In this document: piece by piece, positions 33,453 through 42,135 of the stretch | Position numbering within the stretch: position 1 is the first letter of the stretch | Layout: every line of letters begins with the position of its first letter | Assembly (NCBI GenBank): GCA_020248985.1 | Contig: JADCGL010000013.1 | Location: 80,654-144,653 of the forward strand | Length of the DNA: 64,000 bases | DNA from: Telmatospirillum sp. | Lineage (GTDB): Bacteria > Pseudomonadota > Alphaproteobacteria > CACIAM-22H2 | Direction of reading: 5' to 3' | Notes under the pieces: generated by a model | What the model saw: only the letters and a program-made list of their open reading frames with translations | Database searches by the model: none | What the model was told of the DNA's origin: nothing | Made by a program: the position numbers and the translations under genes

Positions 33453-34109
33453 ATGGCGAAGGCCGCGCGACCGCGCGAAGTCGTCTATTCGACTTTGAAG
33501 CAACGCATCGTGCTGAACGAGATCAGCCCCGGCGAACCCTTGACCGAGCTTGGTCTCGCGCGCGATCTCGGCTGCAGCCAAGGCACCGTGCGCGAGGCGC
33601 TGCTGCGGCTGCAGGAGGACGGGCTTGTCGTGCGCTCGGGCCATCGCGGCACGAGCGTGACGCCGCTCGATCCAGCGGCGGCCGAAGAAGTGCTTGATCT
33701 GCGCAAACGGCTGGAGATGCGCGGCGCGCTACGCGCCGTTGCCGCCTACGGGCCGGAAGCCCGTGCGGCTCTGGTCGCCTTGCGCGACGGCATGGCGCGT
33801 GCCGCACGCCGCAACGACGAATATGCCTTGATCGAGCTCGACATGCGTTTCCATGCAGCGATTTTCCGGCTCGCGAGCCCGCCTGTGCTCGAGCAGATTC
33901 TGATCCGCTGCATGCTCCATTCGCACCGCCAAAAGCTTTGGGCGCCGGGGCACCGGCGCAGTCTCGCGCGCACCGCCGAGCGGCACGACGTGCTGATCGC
34001 GGCCCTCGATTCCGGCGACGGGGCGCGCCTTGCAAAAGAAATAGCACACCATCTCGACACGATCGTCGAACTGGCGCCGCCGCGCGCGCGCAAAGGGCGG
34101 GCAGCATGA
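33453..34109 (+). CDS. GntR-family regulator, FadR/FCD subgroup
   Basis: A 218-residue regulator. N-terminal winged helix (residues about 10-72) with LTELGLARDLGCSQGTVREALLRLQ, then the all-helical FCD ligand domain with FHAAIF (metal-ligand histidine) and two further histidine-rich helices. The ATG at 33453 follows GGGGGGAG. It probably senses a sugar acid or cyclitol intermediate and controls the operon in which it sits. An AT-rich palindrome lies 33 bases upstream. Confidence 0.9.
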   Translation: MAKAARPREVVYSTLKQRIVLNEISPGEPLTELGLARDLGCSQGTVREALLRLQEDGLVVRSGHRGTSVTPLDPAAAEEVLDLRKRLEMRGALRAVAAYGPEARAALVALRDGMARAARRNDEYALIELDMRFHAAIFRLASPPVLEQILIRCMLHSHRQKLWAPGHRRSLARTAERHDVLIAALDSGDGARLAKEIAHHLDTIVELAPPRARKGRAA

Positions 34110-35005
34110 GCGACGTGTATATGCATCCCGAAATGGCCGCGATTCTCGCGGGCGGCGGTCCCGCGCCAGATTATCCGAACATGCCGCTCGCCGAATCGCG
34201 CATCACATTCGAACGACTTGCGTCGAGCTGGAACGCGGCAATCCCGGCGCTGGCCGAGAGCCGGGATCTCGAAATACCTTCTGCGGGCGGTGCCATCCGT
34301 GCGCGGCTGCTGCGGCCCACGCTCGAGCGCAACCGTCCAGTCATCGTCTTCGTTCATGGCGGCGGCTGGACATTCGGCTCGATCGACACGCATCGCGGCG
34401 CGATGGCGCGGTTGGCGATCGAATCGGGGGCGTGCGTGCTCGGCATCGATTATCGTTTGGCGCCCGAGCATCCGTGCCCGGCCGCGATCGACGATACGCT
34501 GAATACGCTCGATGCCGTGCGTGCAGGCCTGCTCGGCGATGTGGTCGATCCGTCGCGTGTCGGGCTGGCCGGCGATTCGGCCGGGGCGGGGATATCGCTC
34601 GGCGTGCTGACCGCGTTGCGCGGGCGCAATCGCGTGCGTGCGGCCGCACTTTTCTACGGCTGCTATGCGCCGATTTTCGACACGCCGAGCCATGCCGCAT
34701 TCGGCGGCGGCGCTTATCTGCTCACAACCGCGCGCATGCGCTGGTACTGGGGCAATTGGCGCGGGCCCGCGCGCTTGCCCGATCTCGCCGGATTGCCGCC
34801 GCTCTATCTGAACGCCGCCGGGCTCGATCCGTTGCGCGACGAGAGCCTCGATTTTGCCCGCGCGCTCGGCGAGGCGGGCAACGACGTACGTTTGGATCTA
34901 TTTGCGGGCGTCTGCCACGGCTTCATGCAGATGTCCGCAAAACTCGAACCGGCTCGCACAGCGCATCGTGCGGCCGGCCGCTTCTTTGCCGAAAGACTTC
35001 AATAA
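34106..35005 (+). CDS. HSL-family alpha/beta hydrolase (esterase)
   Basis: A 299-residue serine hydrolase of the hormone-sensitive-lipase family: oxyanion-hole motif HGGGW (84-88), nucleophile Ser158 in GDSAG, acid Asp241 in GLDPLRDE and base His271 in CHGF. No signal peptide, so cytosolic. It overlaps the GntR gene by ATGA. In this setting it may cleave an acyl ester or lactone from an imported sugar or cyclitol before oxidation; that is inference from position only. Confidence 0.88.
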   Translation: MSDVYMHPEMAAILAGGGPAPDYPNMPLAESRITFERLASSWNAAIPALAESRDLEIPSAGGAIRARLLRPTLERNRPVIVFVHGGGWTFGSIDTHRGAMARLAIESGACVLGIDYRLAPEHPCPAAIDDTLNTLDAVRAGLLGDVVDPSRVGLAGDSAGAGISLGVLTALRGRNRVRAAALFYGCYAPIFDTPSHAAFGGGAYLLTTARMRWYWGNWRGPARLPDLAGLPPLYLNAAGLDPLRDESLDFARALGEAGNDVRLDLFAGVCHGFMQMSAKLEPARTAHRAAGRFFAERLQ

Positions 35006-35028
35006 CCAAAAAAACGGGAGAAACGTCG

Positions 35029-36240
35029 ATGAAACGCAGAAACTTCCTGGCTGCCGGTGCGGCCGCAATTGCAGCGCCTTCGATCGCGCGCGCCCAGGCG
35101 ACCGCGACCGTGCGCTGGTGGTACCATTTCGACAATCCGCAGCATTCGCCGGCCGACCTGGTCGCTGCTTTCGAGCGCGCGAATCCCGGCATCAAAATCC
35201 AGGCCGAGAGCATCCCGTGGGGCGGGGGCAACGACTACTACACGCGGCTCTACGCCGCCCTTGTCGCGAACAACGCGCCCGATTGCGGGATGGTGAAGCT
35301 CGGCAACATGTCGCGCCTGCTCGAAATGCGCGCCCTCGAACCGCTCGACGCCATGGTCGATTCCTGGGCTGGCGCCAAAGACATCGCGGACAGCCTGTGG
35401 ACCCTGCACAAGGCGCCCGACGGCAAGCGCTACTATCTGCCGCTCCAATATGTCGTGCTCTATCTCTACTACCGCGTCGATCTGTTCCAGCAGGCGGGCA
35501 TGGCACCGCCCAAGACGTTCGACGAGTTCCTTGCCGCCGCCCGTGCGACGACCAAGGGCGACGTGCACGGCTTCGGCATGCGCGGCGGTGCGGGCGGGCA
35601 CGACCATTGGGGCACGTTTGTGCTCGGCGGCGGCGCCAATTTCGAGCGCGGCGGCATGGTGAGCCCGCGCGCTTTGGCCGCCAATCGCTGGTTCGTCGCA
35701 CTCGGTCGCCAGCACGGCGTGTTCCCGCCGTCGGCGCCGAACGACGGGTTCCGGCAGATCGTCGACAATTTCAAGGCCGGCCGCACGGCCATGACGATCC
35801 ACCATATCGGCTCGGCCAACGAAATGGTCCAAGCTCTGGGCGACCGGGTCTCGGCTGTTCCGGTTCCGCGCGGGCCCGACGGCAAGGGCTGGACGTCGTT
35901 CGGCGACGAGTCGAACGCCGTGTTTGCCGCGAGCCGCAACAAGGCGGCCGCATTCCGCTGGATTTCGTATCTCTCGACCGGCGATGCGAATGTCGAGTTT
36001 AACAAATTCACCGGCCAGCTCACGGTGACGCAGTCGGGTGCCGCAAACTGGACGCTGCACCCGAAGCGCTTCGTCGATGCGACGGCGCAGTCGGTGCCGA
36101 TCGCCGATGCGTTGCCCAACGTCACGCAGACGGCGGACTTCGTGCGCACCGTGTGGCCCACCAACATGCAGCGCGCTTTGCTGGGCCAGATCGAGCCGGA
36201 CGAGATGATGCGGGCGATCGAACGCCAGTATCACGGCTGA
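35029..36240 (+). CDS. Sugar ABC transporter binding protein (CUT1 type)
   Basis: A 403-residue family 1 extracellular binding protein. It begins with a twin-arginine-like signal, MKRRNFLAAG, with cleavage probably after Ala22. The mature start VRWWYHFDNPQHSPADLVAAFE and the C-terminal FVRTVWPTNMQRALLG are typical of oligosaccharide/glycerol-phosphate binders (MalE/UgpB type). It is followed by a stable hairpin and two permeases but no ATPase gene. Confidence 0.88.
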   Translation: MKRRNFLAAGAAAIAAPSIARAQATATVRWWYHFDNPQHSPADLVAAFERANPGIKIQAESIPWGGGNDYYTRLYAALVANNAPDCGMVKLGNMSRLLEMRALEPLDAMVDSWAGAKDIADSLWTLHKAPDGKRYYLPLQYVVLYLYYRVDLFQQAGMAPPKTFDEFLAAARATTKGDVHGFGMRGGAGGHDHWGTFVLGGGANFERGGMVSPRALAANRWFVALGRQHGVFPPSAPNDGFRQIVDNFKAGRTAMTIHHIGSANEMVQALGDRVSAVPVPRGPDGKGWTSFGDESNAVFAASRNKAAAFRWISYLSTGDANVEFNKFTGQLTVTQSGAANWTLHPKRFVDATAQSVPIADALPNVTQTADFVRTVWPTNMQRALLGQIEPDEMMRAIERQYHG

Positions 36241-36247
36241 GGCAGCA

Positions 36248-36271
36248 GGGGCGGCGCTTGGGTGCCGCCCC
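36248..36271 (+). terminator. Intercistronic hairpin between binding protein and permease genes
   Basis: GGGGCGGCGC (36248-36257) pairs with GTGCCGCCCC (36262-36271) around a TTGG loop: ten base pairs including one G-U. It begins 8 bases after the binding-protein stop and no long U-run follows. In such operons a hairpin here protects or attenuates the transcript so that the binding protein is made in excess over the permeases. Confidence 0.6.
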
Positions 36272-36282
36272 GCTTTCCTGCA

Positions 36283-37158
36283 ATGGTTGGAAATCGTTTC
36301 ACGCCCTATCTGTTTCTGGCGCCCGCCCTGCTGGCGACCGCAGCGATCGTGCTCTATCCGGTCGCTTCGACGCTGTGGATGAGCCTGCACGATTTTGTGC
36401 TGTTCAGGCCGCACAGCGTGCCGTTTGTCGGCTTCGGCAACTATGCCCGTCTGCTCGCCGACGAAGCGTTCTGGATTTCGCTGTGGAACTCCTTCGTCTG
36501 GGTCGGGCTTGCCGTCGGCTTGCAGTTCGCCCTCGGCTTTGGTGCAGCACTTGTGCTCAACGAAAGCTTTTTCTGGCGCAGTGCGGCGCGCGCCTTGATC
36601 ATCATTCCGTGGGCGCTGCCGTCGGTGATCATCGGTCTGATGTTCACCTGGATCTACGACTACAATCTCGGCCTTCTCAACGATCTCCTGCTGCGCATCG
36701 GCGTGCTGGACGGACCCGTCGCCTGGCTCGCGCGCGCGGATACGGCCTTGCTGGCGGTCGTTGCCGCCCTTGTATGGCAAGGGTTTCCGTTTTTCGCCGT
36801 TGTGATTCTGGCGGGGCTGCAGGCGATCCCGAGCGAATTGCACGAAGCCGCCGAGATCGACGGCGCGTCGCGCCTGCAGCGCCTGCGCCATGTCGTGTGG
36901 CCGGGGCTCAAAGGGGTCATCCTCACGGCCTTGCTGCTGCGCACGATCTGGGTCGCCAATTCGCTCGACGTCATTCTTGTGATGACGGGCGGCGGGCCCG
37001 GCTATGCCACGCACACTTTGCCGCTCTATGCCTTCCTGCGCGCCTATAGCGGCATGGAATTCGGCTACGGCTCGGCGCTTGCCGTCGTTCTCACGCTCTT
37101 TTTGATGGCGCTTGCGACGGTCTATGTCCGGCGCACGATGCGCGAGGCCTTCCGATGA
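36283..37158 (+). CDS. Sugar ABC transporter permease (MalF type)
   Basis: A 291-residue membrane protein of the CUT1 permease family. It opens with PYLFLAPALLATAAIVLYPV, contains SFVWVGLAV and the EAA loop ELHEAAEIDGASRLQRLRHV. The ATG at 36283 lies 12 bases after the intercistronic hairpin; a GTG at 36262 lies inside the hairpin and is less likely. Overlaps the partner permease by ATGA. Confidence 0.88.
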   Translation: MVGNRFTPYLFLAPALLATAAIVLYPVASTLWMSLHDFVLFRPHSVPFVGFGNYARLLADEAFWISLWNSFVWVGLAVGLQFALGFGAALVLNESFFWRSAARALIIIPWALPSVIIGLMFTWIYDYNLGLLNDLLLRIGVLDGPVAWLARADTALLAVVAALVWQGFPFFAVVILAGLQAIPSELHEAAEIDGASRLQRLRHVVWPGLKGVILTALLLRTIWVANSLDVILVMTGGGPGYATHTLPLYAFLRAYSGMEFGYGSALAVVLTLFLMALATVYVRRTMREAFR

Positions 37159-37991
37159 TCGAACGTCGCTCGCGTTTGCGCCGCCTGCTGGAGATCGAAC
37201 TGCCGGCATTGCTGCTGGTCGTGGTCGCCGTGGCGCCCTACGTGTGGATGGCGATCACTTCGATCAAGCCGGACAGCGACATTGCGCGTTTCCCCGTGGT
37301 CTATTGGCCCGAAATGCCGACTTTGGGGCACTATGCCGATCTTCTCGCGCGCACGAGTTTTCCTAAGAACCTGCTCGACTCCCTGATCGTGGCGACATGC
37401 GCGAGCCTTCTCGGCCTCGGCCTCAGCGTGCCGGCGGCCTATGCCTTCTCGCGCTTCGGCTTTGTCGGGCGCCGCTTCCTGATGACGCAGTTTCTGACCA
37501 TCAACATGTTCCCGATCGTGCTGATGATCATCCCGCTGTTCGTGGCGATGCGCGCCTTGGGCCTGCTCGATACGGTGCTGGGCGTCGTGCTCGGCCACGC
37601 CACCTTCGCCATCCCGTTCGCGATCTGGATGCTCACGAGCTATCTCAACGGCATTCCCAAAGAGCTCGACGAAGCCGCGATGGTCGATGGTGCGACGCGT
37701 CTGCAGACGATCACGCGCATCCTGCTGCCGCTGGCCGCACCAGGGATTGCCTCGACCGGGATCTACGTCTTCGTCGCCTCGTGGAACGAGTATCTGTTTG
37801 CGATGATGCTGTCGGGCCAGAATGTGCGCACCGTAACGGTCGCCCTGCAGCTTTTCATCGGCGAATACACGATCCAATGGGGATTGCTGACGGCCGGCGG
37901 CACGCTTGTCGCATTGCCGGTAACTATCCTGTTTCTCTTCGTCCAACGCCATTTGGTTGGTGGACTAACCGCCGGAGCCGTAAAATCATGA
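37155..37991 (+). CDS. Sugar ABC transporter permease (MalG type)
   Basis: A 278-residue CUT1 permease with the EAA loop ELDEAAMVDGATRLQTITRI and the C-terminal IQWGLLTAGGTLVALPV typical of MalG-like proteins. Forms the channel with the 36283-37158 product. No ATPase gene follows; the stop overlaps the epimerase start by ATGA. Confidence 0.88.
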   Translation: MIERRSRLRRLLEIELPALLLVVVAVAPYVWMAITSIKPDSDIARFPVVYWPEMPTLGHYADLLARTSFPKNLLDSLIVATCASLLGLGLSVPAAYAFSRFGFVGRRFLMTQFLTINMFPIVLMIIPLFVAMRALGLLDTVLGVVLGHATFAIPFAIWMLTSYLNGIPKELDEAAMVDGATRLQTITRILLPLAAPGIASTGIYVFVASWNEYLFAMMLSGQNVRTVTVALQLFIGEYTIQWGLLTAGGTLVALPVTILFLFVQRHLVGGLTAGAVKS

Positions 37992-38875
37992 AATCCAATC
38001 CCATCGGCGTCATCTCGATGTTTTATGCACGGCCCTTCGGTCGAGAGCATTTCGATTGTTTTGCCCGGGCGGCGCGCGCCGGCATGCAGTTTGTCGAATT
38101 GCTGGTGCCGGAACCGGGCGAACTCGATGCACGCGAAACCAAGGCCGCCGCCGCCGCAAACGGTCTCGAGATCTTGTTCGCCGCCCGCGTCAATCTGCAG
38201 CGCGATCTGGCAAGCCCCGATCCGGCGGCGCGTGCAGCAGGCCTTGCCTATCTCGAGAGCTGCGTTGCGACCGCCGTTGCCTTCGGCGCCAAGATCGTCG
38301 GCGGCCCGCTTTATGGCGCTCCGCTTGTATTCGCGGGCCGTGCCCCGGCACCGGTCGACGAGGCGACGCGCCGTGCCCGTGTCGACCAGGTCACCGAGGC
38401 CCTCCGCAAGGCGGCGGCGCGCGCGGCCGACAATGGCGTGGTGCTGGCACTGGAGCCGCTCAACCGGTTCGAGACGGACTTTGCCAACACGACCGAGCAT
38501 GCGCTGGCGATCGTCGATTCGGTCGGCTCACCGGCTTTGGGCGCCATGCTCGACACGTTCCATATGAGCATGGAGGATCGCGATATCGCGGCCGCGATCC
38601 GCAAGGCCGGCTCGCGCATGGTCCATTTTCAGGCGAACGAGAATCATCGCGGTTTCCTCGGCGACGGGCATGTCGATTGGCCGTCGGTCGCGCGGGCGTT
38701 GGTCGCCGTCGGCTATCGCGGTCCGATCACGCTTGAGCCGTTCCGGCGCGACGACGTGCCGGTCGGCACTTGCGTCGCGCAATGGCGTGCGCCAACGCGC
38801 AACGAGGATGCGGAACTTGCCGCGAGTGCGGCATATCTGCGCGCAGCACTCGACGCCGCCGGGAGGGCAAAATGA
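37988..38875 (+). CDS. TIM-barrel sugar 3-epimerase/isomerase-like protein
   Basis: A 295-residue AP-endonuclease-2-superfamily TIM barrel. Spacing of the presumed active-site residues equals that of D-psicose/D-tagatose 3-epimerases: Glu156 (LEPLNRFE), Asp189 (LDTFHM), position 215, Arg221 and Glu250. The third metal ligand, His in the epimerases, is Gln215 here (HFQANEN), as in hydroxypyruvate-isomerase-like (Hyi/OtnI) proteins. It probably binds a divalent metal and isomerises or epimerises a keto sugar or cyclitol. Gene boundaries overlap both neighbours by 4 bases (ATGA), so it is made together with the transporter and the next dehydrogenase. Confidence 0.8.
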   Translation: MKSNPIGVISMFYARPFGREHFDCFARAARAGMQFVELLVPEPGELDARETKAAAAANGLEILFAARVNLQRDLASPDPAARAAGLAYLESCVATAVAFGAKIVGGPLYGAPLVFAGRAPAPVDEATRRARVDQVTEALRKAAARAADNGVVLALEPLNRFETDFANTTEHALAIVDSVGSPALGAMLDTFHMSMEDRDIAAAIRKAGSRMVHFQANENHRGFLGDGHVDWPSVARALVAVGYRGPITLEPFRRDDVPVGTCVAQWRAPTRNEDAELAASAAYLRAALDAAGRAK

Positions 38876-39897
38876 AGACGCTTCGGATCGGTTGGATCGG
38901 CTGCGGCACGCATGCCGGCGAAATGCTGCTGCCGCATCTGGTGCGCCACGACGCCGTGATTGCGGCACTCTGCGACAAAAACCCGGATCGCCTCGGCCTG
39001 ATCGGCCGCAGCTACGGCGTTGCCGAGGCCGACCGCACCAGCGATGCGCACGCACTACTTGCGCGCACGGATATCGACGCGGTCGGCATGGCGATCGGGC
39101 CTGCGGCGCATCTCGAGCTTGGTGTGGCCGCCTTGGCACGCGGCCTGCCGGTATTCATGGAAAAGCCGCCGGGCGCCAATGCGGCCGATGCGCGCCGCTT
39201 GGCCGATGCCGCCGCGCGCGCAGGCAAGCCGCTGGTGCTCGGATTCATGAAGCGCTATTCGACCGCCAACCGGATCGCGATCAATCTGGTCCACGCGGCC
39301 GAGTTCGGCGCGCCGGCAAGTTTCATGGGCCAGTACATGACGGCACCCACTTATTTCACGCGCGATCCCGACTATACCGGCTTCTATCTCCATCACTGCG
39401 TCCACTACATGGATCTGGTGCCGCATTTGATGGGCAAACCCGTTGCGCTGCATGCGCGCCGCCACGAGATCGCCCCCGGCAAGCTGCTTTTGCATGTCGA
39501 TTTCCGCTTCGAAGGCGGCGGTCTTGCCACGCTTGTCATGGGCACGCACCAGTCGCGCGCCACGCCGATGGAATGGTGGCAGGTGATGGGCGACCATAAA
39601 CGGGTCGAGGTGCGCAACGTGCACGAGGTGCGCTATTTCCGCGCACCCGAGTTCAAGGTCGGGAAGGCGGATGCGACCTTGAACGATGCCGTGGATACGC
39701 TGGTGTGGGAGCCGAATCTGACCGTGGCCGCAAACGAAGACCACAAGGGCTACCATGCGCTGCTCGGCGACTTTTTTGCGCGCGTGCGCGGCCAGACTTC
39801 GGCTGCACCCGAGATCGGGGCGGGTGTCGCCGCGATGACGCTGCTCGATGCCATGATCGCTTCGGCCGCTTCGGGCAATCCCATCGCGCTCGCATGA
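38872..39897 (+). CDS. Gfo/Idh/MocA-family oxidoreductase
   Basis: A 341-residue NAD(P)-dependent dehydrogenase with IGWIGCGTHAGEMLL at the N-terminus, a normal EKP motif (Lys98) and YLHHCVHYMDLVPHLMG as the catalytic helix region. The ATG at 38872 overlaps the epimerase gene; a 34-codon upstream extension is rejected. Likely oxidises a sugar or cyclitol hydroxyl. It is the third Gfo/Idh enzyme in the 26-40 kb island and the only one besides IolG that keeps the catalytic lysine. Confidence 0.85.
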   Translation: MKTLRIGWIGCGTHAGEMLLPHLVRHDAVIAALCDKNPDRLGLIGRSYGVAEADRTSDAHALLARTDIDAVGMAIGPAAHLELGVAALARGLPVFMEKPPGANAADARRLADAAARAGKPLVLGFMKRYSTANRIAINLVHAAEFGAPASFMGQYMTAPTYFTRDPDYTGFYLHHCVHYMDLVPHLMGKPVALHARRHEIAPGKLLLHVDFRFEGGGLATLVMGTHQSRATPMEWWQVMGDHKRVEVRNVHEVRYFRAPEFKVGKADATLNDAVDTLVWEPNLTVAANEDHKGYHALLGDFFARVRGQTSAAPEIGAGVAAMTLLDAMIASAASGNPIALA

Positions 39898-41276
39898 AAC
39901 TCGGCCGCGCAAGCCTGGCGCATTTGCCCGCGACCGTGCGCGGCCCCGGTTTTGCGCCGGCATCGCTCGCACTTGGGATCGTGCATTTGGGATGCGGTGC
40001 GTTCGCGCGTGCGCACGCGTTCTGGTACACGCAGCGTGCCATCGAAGCGACACCGGGCCCGTGGGGTGTTGTTGCGGTCAATCTGCGCGGCAGCACGGTG
40101 CCCGATGCGCTGAACGCGCAGGATTGCCTCTATTCGATCCTGACCCGCGGGCCGGAGCGCCTGGATGCCGAGATTGTCGGCGTGATCGTCGAAGCCCTGT
40201 ACGCGCCTGTCGACCCGGCGGCTGTGGTGGCACGCCTTGCCGATCCAGCCACGCGCGTCGTCACGCTCACGGTGACCGAGAAGGGCTATTGCCATGTGCC
40301 CGCCACCGGCGATCTCGACGAAGCACATCCGGATATTCGCGCCGATCTCGCAAATCCCGAGGCGCCGCGCTCCGCTGTCGGCTTTCTGGTGGCGGGACTT
40401 GCGGCCGTTCGTGCGCGACGCCAGACGCCGCCGACGATCCTGTCGTGCGACAATCTGCCATCCAACGGCCGCGTGCTTGCGAAACTCGTGGCGCAGTTCG
40501 CGTCCTTGCGCGATCCGGGCTTGGCCGCTTGGATTGCCGATGAAGCAAAATTCCCGTGCACGATGGTCGATCGTATCGTGCCCGCGACGACCGACGAGGA
40601 CCGCTCGGCCGTGGGCACGCTGCTCGGGTATGCCGACGAAGCCGTCGTGGTCGCCGAGCCTTTCAGCCAATGGGTGATCGAGGACCGATTTTCGGCTGCA
40701 CGCCCGGCGTGGGAACGCGTCGGCGTTCAGATTGTTCCCGATGTCGCTCCTTTCGAGCGCGCCAAATTGCGGCTGCTCAATGGGGCGCACTCGGCCTTGG
40801 CCTATCGCGGTCTCGCCAAGGGCCACGCAACCGTGGCCGAAGCGATGGCGGATCCCGAACTTGCCGCCGCGACCCGCACGCTGATGGAAGAAGCCGCTGC
40901 CACGCTCGCACCCGTCCCGGGGCTCGATCTGGCTGCCTACAGCGCGCAGCTCTGCGCGCGTTTTGCGAATGCCGGCATCCGGCATCGCCTGTCCCAGATC
41001 GCCATGGACGGATCGCAGAAGCTGCCGCAGCGGCTGCTCGGCACGATCGCCGACGCGCATGCCGCTGGCCGCACGGCGCCTGAAGCGATCAAGGCTGTCG
41101 CCGCTTGGATCGCGCATGTGCGCCGCGAAAGGGACAAGCTCGCCGATCCCTTGGCGGAGGCATTGGGTCTGCTCCGCACGGTCGACGATTTTCTGGCGTT
41201 CGAACCGGTTTTTGGCCGCGACGCGCGTTTGCGCGCGGCCCTCGTCGCGGCGGGACTTTCGGACTCCGGCCGCTGA
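39894..41276 (+). CDS. Mannitol 2-dehydrogenase/fructuronate reductase-family enzyme
   Basis: A 460-residue long-chain polyol dehydrogenase: Rossmann start IVHLGCGAFARAHAF, VTLTVTEKGY in the middle and the catalytic signature Lys291, Asn296 and His299 in KLRLLNGAH. Members interconvert ketoses or keto-uronates and polyols with NAD(H). Last gene of the plus-strand island; the ATG overlaps the preceding stop. The choice between polyol dehydrogenase and hexuronate reductase is not possible from motifs alone. Confidence 0.88.
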   Translation: MKLGRASLAHLPATVRGPGFAPASLALGIVHLGCGAFARAHAFWYTQRAIEATPGPWGVVAVNLRGSTVPDALNAQDCLYSILTRGPERLDAEIVGVIVEALYAPVDPAAVVARLADPATRVVTLTVTEKGYCHVPATGDLDEAHPDIRADLANPEAPRSAVGFLVAGLAAVRARRQTPPTILSCDNLPSNGRVLAKLVAQFASLRDPGLAAWIADEAKFPCTMVDRIVPATTDEDRSAVGTLLGYADEAVVVAEPFSQWVIEDRFSAARPAWERVGVQIVPDVAPFERAKLRLLNGAHSALAYRGLAKGHATVAEAMADPELAAATRTLMEEAAATLAPVPGLDLAAYSAQLCARFANAGIRHRLSQIAMDGSQKLPQRLLGTIADAHAAGRTAPEAIKAVAAWIAHVRRERDKLADPLAEALGLLRTVDDFLAFEPVFGRDARLRAALVAAGLSDSGR

Positions 41277-41285
41277 AAGCGTGGT

Positions 41286-42122
41286 CTAGCCCTTCCAGCG
41301 CAGCAGCCGGATCTCGACATGCTTCAAGGCGACGTTGATGATGGCACCGACAACGCCCAGCGTGACCAAGCCTGCAAACACCGACGTCGTGTCGAAAAGG
41401 CCGGTCGCTTGCGCGATGACGAAACCGATCCCGCGATTGGCCGACATGAACTCGCCGATGACGGTGCCGACGAGCGCATAGGGGACCGACACTTTGAGCC
41501 CCGTGATCACCCACGAGGCCGCCGACGGAACCACCACGTAGCGCAGAATGTCGAGTTCCGAGCCGCCCATGATCCGCGTCGAATGCACGTAGAGCTGATT
41601 GACGTCGCGCGTGCCGGCATAGGTGTTGAGGAACACGACGAAGAACACGATCGAAGCCGAGACGGCGACTTTCGATTCGATGCCGATCCCGAACCAGATG
41701 ATGAAAAGCGGGGCGAGCGCGATCTTCGGGATCGAATAGATCGCGGTGATATAGGGATCGAAGACGTCGGCGATCGTTTTGAAGCGGCCGAACAGGATGC
41801 CGAAAACGAAGCCCACGCTCGAGCCGATCGCAAAGCCGATCGCCGTCGCATAGAGCGTGATCGAGAGATGGTTCCAAAGTTGGCCGGTGACCGTCCATCG
41901 CCAGAGCCGCGTGCCGACCCGCGAGGGCGACGAAATGAAGAGCGGTTCGATCCAGCGGCCCGACGCGTATTCCCAGATTGTGATGATCGCAATGCCGACG
42001 AGAATGCGCCCCACCAGCACCGCCATGCGTCGGCGGCCTTGTTCGGCATGCCAGGCGGCGACGGCGGCGGACGGCGTTGCGACCGACCCGATGGCGGCGG
42101 CTTCTTCGATGCGCGCGCTCAT
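41286..42122 (-). CDS. NitT/TauT-type ABC permease
   Basis: A 278-residue inner-membrane protein of the SsuC/TauC family: IFIIWFGIG-like segment PLFIIWFGIGIESKV, the VNQLYVHSTRIMG region and VPSAASWVITGLKVSVPYA. Start at 42122 chosen because the preceding 64-codon extension covers the ATPase gene. Third gene of the binding protein-ATPase-permease unit. Substrates of this class include taurine, alkanesulfonates, nitrate, pyrimidine precursors and riboflavin. Confidence 0.88.
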   Translation of the reverse strand: MSARIEEAAAIGSVATPSAAVAAWHAEQGRRRMAVLVGRILVGIAIITIWEYASGRWIEPLFISSPSRVGTRLWRWTVTGQLWNHLSITLYATAIGFAIGSSVGFVFGILFGRFKTIADVFDPYITAIYSIPKIALAPLFIIWFGIGIESKVAVSASIVFFVVFLNTYAGTRDVNQLYVHSTRIMGGSELDILRYVVVPSAASWVITGLKVSVPYALVGTVIGEFMSANRGIGFVIAQATGLFDTTSVFAGLVTLGVVGAIINVALKHVEIRLLRWKG

Positions 42123-42135
42123 GGTTTTGCCTTTC

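Noticed and set aside
34999..37209. Long minus-strand open frame (over 730 codons) opposite the sugar ABC genes
   Set aside because: Antisense to a binding protein and permease with clear motifs on the plus strand; no recognisable domain of its own.
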